From an uncultured Lachnospiraceae bacterium (lineage in GTDB: Bacteria; Bacillota; Clostridia; Lachnospirales; Lachnospiraceae): DNA of 27,761 bases. Shown in pieces: positions 24,154-27,761 of this stretch. The translations under genes and the position numbers were made by a program. Location: assembly GCA_910577765.1 (NCBI GenBank), contig CAJTOV010000032.1, positions 1-27,761 on the forward strand. Reading direction: 5' to 3'. A model generated the notes under the pieces. It worked only from the letters and a program-made list of their open reading frames with translations. It ran no database searches and was not told the DNA's origin. Positions within the stretch are counted from its first letter, which is position 1. Each line of letters begins with the position of its first letter.

Positions 24154-24269
24154 GACAATCAGCAGATAAAAGAATCATCCGCAGGAATTGTGAATTTATC
24201 ATATCGCAGATGTGGAAAGAAGTCAAGAATTTTTTGAAAGACACCTTGTCCGCATCCAGATGTTTAGAA

Positions 24270-24284
24270 TGATAATGAATCTCA
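24270..24284 (+). promoter_or_regulatory. Candidate Fur box
   Basis: TGATAATGAATCTCA matches the 7-1-7 Fur consensus TGATAATnATTATCA at 12 of 14 defined positions. It ends 6 bases before the -35 box of the promoter for a FeoB-associated gene, a suitable context for iron-dependent repression. Confidence 0.55.
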
Positions 24285-24290
24285 AAATCG

Positions 24291-24319
24291 TTGACAAGAA
24301 CCACAAAATGAAGTATCAT
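24291..24319 (+). promoter_or_regulatory. Promoter for the FeoB-associated gene
   Basis: A perfect TTGACA (24291-24296) and TATCAT (24314-24319) are separated by 17 bases. Transcription would begin near 24326, about 76 bases before the ATG at 24402. Confidence 0.68.
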
Positions 24320-24401
24320 AGGGACAACAGCAGAAGAAACTGACGGCTTCCGGATTCCGGTAAAATCCGGAAAGTCTTTTAAAAAGAAAGTGAGGCAGAT
24401 A

Positions 24402-24551
24402 ATGGCAGATCTGGTAATTGGAGTTATAGTGGCTGCGGCGGTGGCAGGGGTGGTCTGGAAAAAGGTCAAGGATGCCCGGGCCGGGAAGCCGGGATGCGGG
24501 TGCGGCTGTGCCGGGTGCAACGGACATGCCGGCGGGAGAGGATGCAGATAG
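24402..24551 (+). CDS. FeoB-associated cysteine-rich membrane protein
   Basis: This 49-residue protein begins MADLVIGVIVAAAVAGVVWKK, a single membrane helix (about residues 4-19), followed by a short basic linker and a glycine/cysteine-rich tail with CGCGCAGC and a last cysteine two residues from the end. This layout is that of the small proteins usually encoded next to feoB in clostridia, thought to assist ferrous-iron uptake. No feoA or feoB lies in this window, so it is an orphan copy here. A GTGAGG sequence about 7 bases upstream is a modest ribosome binding site. A promoter and a possible Fur box lie upstream, which supports a real, iron-linked gene. Confidence 0.78.
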   Translation: MADLVIGVIVAAAVAGVVWKKVKDARAGKPGCGCGCAGCNGHAGGRGCR

Positions 24552-24575
24552 CAGGCGTCCGTCCAATGGGAAATA

Positions 24576-24649
24576 CCGGACAAAAACAGTCCTGCAAGCC
24601 AGCCTGAGATCTGTTTTCACCCGGTTTTCCCCGCCCCGTGAACGGTGAC
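24576..24649 (+). repeat. Dispersed intergenic repeat 2, long copy
   Basis: The left part (CCGGACAAAAACAG then TGCAAGCC) matches 26528-26559 at 28 of 32 positions. The right part (24612-24649) matches 1-38 at 32 of 38. It lies between the FeoB-associated gene and the deacetylase gene. No open frame or ribosome binding site suggests that it codes. Confidence 0.65.
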
Positions 24650-24671
24650 ACATATTTCCCAAGAATTCCTA

Positions 24672-24700
24672 TTGCTTTATAAATCGAAGTCATTTAAAAT
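24672..24700 (+). promoter_or_regulatory. Possible promoter for the deacetylase gene
   Basis: TTGCTT (24672-24677) and TAAAAT (24695-24700) are 17 bases apart in an AT-rich stretch directly after the dispersed repeat. Both boxes are imperfect. A TATAAA at 24713-24718 is an alternative -10 box without a good -35. Confidence 0.35.
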
Positions 24701-24807
24701 AGTCAGTAATAGTATAAATGACAGTAGCGGTACAGTGGCCGGGGGGAATCAGTCCCAGGCGGCTGTACGGGAAAAACCAGTTGGGAATTGTCTGGGGAGA
24801 TGTGGGA

Positions 24808-26367
24808 ATGACAAATCAGGAGATGAAGCAGCGCAGGTCGCGTCAGATTGCAAGACAGAAAAGACAAAGAAGAAGAGTGGCGCTGGGACTGGCGTTTTTT
24901 ATTGTGTGCCTGTGTACGGTGACGGCGGCTGCCGTGTGGGGAAATCTAAAACAGAGCGGAGAGCCGTCATCCGGGACCGGCATTCTGGCAGATGTATCCG
25001 GGAAGGAAAATGCCGGAGGCACAGGAAACAGCCAGGGCGGCTCTGACCAGAGGCCAGGAGGTCAGGACGGTTCCGGCCAGCCTGGCAATATGGCAGGGCT
25101 TGCCGGCCAGACCGGCCAGGAGCCGGAAGTTCCCGGCCAAAAGGGCCAGGAGCCCAGCGGGCTGGCCGGTACCGGGGAGGGCATCGGCCCTTCCTCCGGC
25201 AGCCAGGACCCTTCTGTGCCGGAAGCCGAAGTCCGGACATTTCTGCCGCCCCCTTCCCGGGAGACCGTGGCTCTCCAGCATGAGCTGCCCCCCAAGGAGG
25301 TGCCGGATATGGGCGCCCTTTACGGGATCTACGTCCACGGAAAGGGCTGGAGCGATTTTTTTGCGGACAATGCCTATGGCATGGCCCCTACAGACAGCTA
25401 TATTACCGGAATCCGTGTGACCCTTCACAACCAGTCAGAGGAAATGTCCGGCACCATCCGCTATCGGGTGAACCTAAGCGGCATGGGCTGGCTGGACTGG
25501 GTGTCCAATGCCCAGGAGGCAGGGAATATCACCGGGGATATGCACCTGGAGGCAGTAGCCATGGAGCTGACCGGGGAGCTGGCCCAGCACTATGACGTGC
25601 TTTACAGTGTCCTTCAGAATAACCAGTGGACCGACTGGGTGAAGAACGGGGAGGAAGCAGGACAGTCCGGGGTGGGACTGCGGATGGACGGACTGAAAAT
25701 GTCCATTGTGAAGCGCCAGGAAGGCCAGGAGTCCTATGCCGGGAATATTGATCCGGCCAGGCCTATGGTGGCCCTGACCTTTGACGACGGTCCGTCGGGA
25801 AACGCCACGCCCCGTATTCTGGAAAAGCTTAAGGAACATAATGCACGGGGTACCTTTTTCATGGTGGGGCAGAAGGCGGAGAAGCACAAGGACCTGATCC
25901 GCCAGATGGTCCGGCAGAAGTGCGAGGTGGCCAACCACACCTATGACCACACTCTGATGAACAAGGTGAAGCCGGAAGAACTGGCCAGCCAGCTGGAGCG
26001 GACCAACCAGGTGGTGTCCGATGCCTGCGGTGTTACGCCGGTACTGATGCGTCCCTGCGGGGGCGTGAAAAATGAGGCCGGCATGGGGGTGGTGGGAGCC
26101 ATCTCCATGCCGGCAGTCCTATGGTCCATTGACACCCTGGACTGGAAGACCCGGGACCCGGAAAGTACAATCCGGGCCGTGCTGGACCATGTAAAGGACG
26201 GGGATATTATCCTGATGCACGATCTCTATGATGCCACGGCCGATGCCAGCGACACCATCATTCCGGCCCTGGTGGAGCGGGGCTTCCAGCTGGTGACCGT
26301 CAGCGAGCTGGCCTCCTACCGGGGCGGTATGCTGCCTGGGAAAGCCTACGGGAAGTTCAGGCCCTGA
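24808..26367 (+). CDS. Membrane-anchored ChW-repeat polysaccharide deacetylase
   Basis: This 519-residue protein has a basic N-terminus and one membrane helix (about residues 24-44), a Gly/Gln/Pro-rich disordered linker (about 50-160), three ChW-type repeats (about 171-315; units with GKGW, GMGWLDWV and NQWTDWV) and a NodB deacetylase domain (about 318-510). Catalytic motifs are visible: TFDDGP (324-329), HTYDH (377-381), RPCGG (415-419, usually RPPGG), WSIDTLDW and LMHD with His471. It probably removes acetyl groups from peptidoglycan or another surface glycan outside the membrane, the ChW repeats serving for wall attachment. The start at 24808 follows GGGGAG by 8 bases; an in-frame ATG at 24718 lacks a ribosome binding site and overlaps promoter-like sequence. 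Confidence 0.9.
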   Translation: MTNQEMKQRRSRQIARQKRQRRRVALGLAFFIVCLCTVTAAAVWGNLKQSGEPSSGTGILADVSGKENAGGTGNSQGGSDQRPGGQDGSGQPGNMAGLAGQTGQEPEVPGQKGQEPSGLAGTGEGIGPSSGSQDPSVPEAEVRTFLPPPSRETVALQHELPPKEVPDMGALYGIYVHGKGWSDFFADNAYGMAPTDSYITGIRVTLHNQSEEMSGTIRYRVNLSGMGWLDWVSNAQEAGNITGDMHLEAVAMELTGELAQHYDVLYSVLQNNQWTDWVKNGEEAGQSGVGLRMDGLKMSIVKRQEGQESYAGNIDPARPMVALTFDDGPSGNATPRILEKLKEHNARGTFFMVGQKAEKHKDLIRQMVRQKCEVANHTYDHTLMNKVKPEELASQLERTNQVVSDACGVTPVLMRPCGGVKNEAGMGVVGAISMPAVLWSIDTLDWKTRDPESTIRAVLDHVKDGDIILMHDLYDATADASDTIIPALVERGFQLVTVSELASYRGGMLPGKAYGKFRP

Positions 26368-26381
26368 TACAGAAAGAACAA

Positions 26382-26453
26382 AACCGCCGGAACGGCATAT
26401 CTCCCTGGCCACGGTCCTGCCTGTGGCCAGGGAGATATGCCGTTCCGGCGGTT
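26382..26453. repeat. Perfect 31-bp inverted repeat after the deacetylase gene
   Basis: Bases 26382-26412 are exactly complementary to 26423-26453 around a 10-base loop. The 3' side on the plus strand (TTCTGCTGCGG) is not T-rich, while the minus-strand side reads TTTTGTTCTTTCT. As RNA it forms a very stable hairpin that should stop or protect the deacetylase transcript. It is longer than most intrinsic terminators. Confidence 0.8.
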
Positions 26454-26465
26454 CTGCTGCGGCTG

Positions 26466-26509
26466 GGGCATCTTCCTGTCCGGCTATGCCGTACAGGAAG
26501 CATCGGGCG
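26466..26509 (+). repeat. Dispersed palindromic element, copy 3
   Basis: CATCTTCCTGTCCGGC and GCCGTACAGGAAGCATCGGGCG form an imperfect palindrome with the same flanks as 264-305 and 14145-14192. It lies 12 bases after the 31-bp inverted repeat and 18 bases before a copy of repeat 2. Confidence 0.62.
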
Positions 26510-26527
26510 TTCACCTGATGTGGAAAA

Positions 26528-26590
26528 CCGGACAAAAACAGCCTTGCAAGCCGGCTTGACGCCCGTTTTTGCCGCCCCATCAACTGTAAC
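26528..26590 (+). repeat. Dispersed intergenic repeat 2, short copy
   Basis: This copy shares the left part of 24576-24649 (28 of 32 positions) and the right-end motif GCCGCCCC.T.AACTGTAAC, but lacks about 11-15 central bases. It ends just upstream of the CotS-gene promoter. Confidence 0.6.
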
Positions 26591-26598
26591 TAAAATAA

Positions 26599-26627
26599 TC
26601 ATAAACCTTCCGGGAAACTCATACGTT
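26599..26627 (+). promoter_or_regulatory. Mother-cell sigma-E/sigma-K-like promoter
   Basis: TCATAAA (26599-26605) and CATACGTT (26620-26627) are separated by 14 bases. The -10 element resembles CATACAnT (sigma-E) and CATAnnnT (sigma-K), and the spacing fits sigma-E. A mother-cell promoter suits the spore-coat-type gene that starts 40 bases downstream. The -35 match is partial. Confidence 0.45.
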
Positions 26628-26666
26628 GAAAGTAGCTGGTTGCCGTATAGAGTGGAGGGGTTGGAT

Positions 26667-27644
26667 TTGAATGACAATTATTTAAGTGTTCTGGAACAGT
26701 ACGAGGGGGACTTAAGCGAGGTCCGCAAGGGCCGCGGTGCCTGGATCTGCCAGTGGGCAGAAGGAATCCGCCTGCTCCGGGAATACCGCGGCAGCGTGAA
26801 ACGCCTGGAATTCGAGGAAAGCATTCTGGAGGAGCTTAAAGAACGGGGAATCCGGCTGGTGGACCAGTATGTCCGGAACCGGGATAACGGGATTCTGTCT
26901 TCCGCGGAGGACGGAACAAAATATATTCTCAAAGACTGGTTTCTGGACCGGGAGTGCAATCTTAAGGAGCCGTGGGAGATTCTCCAGGCCGTAGAGTGGA
27001 TCGCCAGACTGCACCAGGCTCTCAGGACCATTGTCTGGCAGGAAGGCTGGGACCTGGCCTCCATGCAGCCCCCGGCCCTGGAGGAAGAGATGGTCCGTCA
27101 CAGCCGGGAAATGAAGCGGGTACGCAACTATATCAGTGCAAAGCGGAAGAAAAACGAATTCGAACTGTGCGTGATGCAGAATTTCGGCATGTTCTACGAG
27201 CAGGCCATGGAGGCCCAGGAAGGGCTGGAGCTACTTGGAAAGAGACAGCAGCGGGAACGGCTTTTTTTATGCCATGGGGATTTAAACCAGCACCATGTGC
27301 TGATGCGCTCCGGGGAGGCGGCATTTGTGGAGTTCACCCAGATGCACCGGGGGAACCAGATGCGGGATCTGTATCATTTTATGCGCAAAGCCATGGAAAA
27401 GCATGGCTGGGGCCAGGAGCTGGGCATCTCCATGATGCAGCGCTACGATTCGGTCCTTCCCTTAGAGCCGGAGGACCGGGAAAGCCTTTATTATCTGTTT
27501 TTGTATCCGGAGAAGTACTGGAAACAGCTTAATTATTATAACAATGCCAGAAAGACCTGGATTCCTGCCAAAAATGTAGAGAAGCTGAAAAAACTGGAGA
27601 GCCAGCAGGAAAGCCGGAACCATTTCCTGGAGAAGATCCGGTAA
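26667..27644 (+). CDS. CotS-family spore coat protein (kinase-like fold)
   Basis: This 325-residue protein fits the CotS/YutH-type spore coat family, which has an aminoglycoside-phosphotransferase-like fold. The N-terminus NDNYLSVLEQYEGDL, the segment RKGRGAWIC, the loop CHGDLNQHHVLM (about residues 208-219) and RDLYHFMRKAMEKHGW are characteristic. The start is taken as TTG at 26667 because GGAGG (26654-26658) lies exactly 8 bases upstream and homologues begin with this segment. A longer frame from 26520 would translate repeat DNA, and TTG 26661 is too close to the ribosome binding site. The usual kinase DFD triad is changed to EFT, so activity is doubtful. A sporulation-type promoter lies upstream. 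Confidence 0.85.
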   Translation: MNDNYLSVLEQYEGDLSEVRKGRGAWICQWAEGIRLLREYRGSVKRLEFEESILEELKERGIRLVDQYVRNRDNGILSSAEDGTKYILKDWFLDRECNLKEPWEILQAVEWIARLHQALRTIVWQEGWDLASMQPPALEEEMVRHSREMKRVRNYISAKRKKNEFELCVMQNFGMFYEQAMEAQEGLELLGKRQQRERLFLCHGDLNQHHVLMRSGEAAFVEFTQMHRGNQMRDLYHFMRKAMEKHGWGQELGISMMQRYDSVLPLEPEDRESLYYLFLYPEKYWKQLNYYNNARKTWIPAKNVEKLKKLESQQESRNHFLEKIR

Positions 27645-27761
27645 TTTTTTCTTCCTTTTTGGACGTGATTGTTATATAATAGTAACTGTTCAGACAGGGT
27701 AGCGTTTACTAGTACATCGTTGCATTAATCCCGAAGTAAATAGTGCTTGATATTCGTGTCA
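27645..27761. other. Trailing intergenic sequence with a short shared motif
   Basis: A T-rich run (27643-27660) follows the CotS-gene stop, with no clear stem before it. TATAAT is at 27675-27680 without a good -35 box. GTAACTGTTCAGACAGG (27682-27698) recurs in related form at 16086-16101 and, inverted, at 3206-3220. No gene begins before the window ends. Confidence 0.4.

Larger units (their letters stand above)
24013..24401. other. Gene-free region between the Rpn pseudogene and the FeoB-associated gene
   Basis: No credible gene was found in these 389 bases. They hold two adjacent perfect dyads (24116-24132 and 24135-24153), a possible Fur box (24270-24284), and a sigma-A promoter (24291-24319) facing the small cysteine-rich gene. 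The rest is AT-richer than neighbouring coding DNA. Confidence 0.65.

Noticed and set aside
24125..24583. 152-residue minus-strand frame covering the FeoB-associated gene
   Set aside because: It would displace a 49-residue frame with a clear family pattern, promoter and possible Fur box. Its own composition shows no domain.
24718..24807. N-terminal extension of the deacetylase
   Set aside because: No ribosome binding site lies before 24718, and it would place 30 extra residues before the basic/hydrophobic anchor.
26520..26666. N-terminal extension of the CotS-family protein from ATG 26520
   Set aside because: It would translate dispersed repeat DNA and cross the predicted promoter. The GGAGG at 26654-26658 fits TTG 26667.
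1..27761. CRISPR array, tRNA or rRNA genes
   Set aside because: No regularly spaced direct repeats of CRISPR length and no cloverleaf or rRNA-like segments were noticed on either strand by eye. Running tRNAscan-SE and a CRISPR finder would settle this.

Overview
The window looks like chromosomal DNA from a spore-forming, moderately GC-rich member of the Lachnospiraceae (Clostridium cluster XIVa). This is inferred from several things: spoVG and a CotS-type spore coat gene, a paired GlgC/GlgD, clostridial ChW wall repeats, an AAA/PD-(D/E)XK protein of the DUF1703 type, strong AGGAGG-like ribosome binding sites, and sigma-A promoters with 17-bp spacers. I see no rRNA, tRNA, CRISPR array, phage module or intact insertion sequence. 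All identifications are by eye from protein motifs; no database search was run.

Layout. (1) 1-3082: a promoter region with repeats, then a three-gene set of a DUF169 protein, a small YhdT-like membrane protein and a PanF-like sodium:solute symporter. (2) 3273-7543: a lipoprotein-anchored barnase-family ribonuclease, its barstar-family inhibitor, RecJ (start overlapping the barstar stop) and a DUF1703 ATPase/nuclease-like protein. (3) 7641-11135: glyA, a membrane protein of unknown family and a membrane-anchored DUF1266 protein. (4) 11151-14107 on the minus strand: a YhaO/YhaN-like (SbcD/SbcC-like) metallophosphoesterase and ATPase pair. (5) 14215-18529 on the minus strand: asnS, spoVG, and glgC-glgD whose reading frames overlap. 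(6) 18886-23009: pth and mfd, also overlapping, behind a strong promoter and a long structured leader. (7) 23186-27644: a frameshifted Rpn-family nuclease pseudogene, a 49-residue FeoB-associated cysteine-rich protein behind a possible Fur box, a ChW-repeat polysaccharide deacetylase, and a CotS-family gene with a TTG start and a mother-cell-type promoter.

The block spoVG / nucleotidyltransferase / pth / mfd recalls the Bacillus subtilis order spoVG-gcaD-prs-ctc-pth-fin-mfd. Here glgC/glgD sit in the position of the related gcaD (glmU) gene, and the block is split into two divergent halves. The lipoprotein barnase with its cytoplasmic barstar is the clearest toxin/immunity-type pair.

The intergenic DNA is richer than usual. 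A palindromic element of about 45 bp occurs three times (264-305, 14145-14192, 26466-26509). A second dispersed element occurs near it in two of those places and once more (1-38, 24576-24649, 26528-26590). A perfect 31-bp inverted repeat lies at 26382-26453. The pth leader contains two hairpins that exclude each other. No wholly new system is established. The best candidates for something undescribed are the two dispersed repeats, the pth leader, and the glyA-linked membrane/DUF1266 pair.
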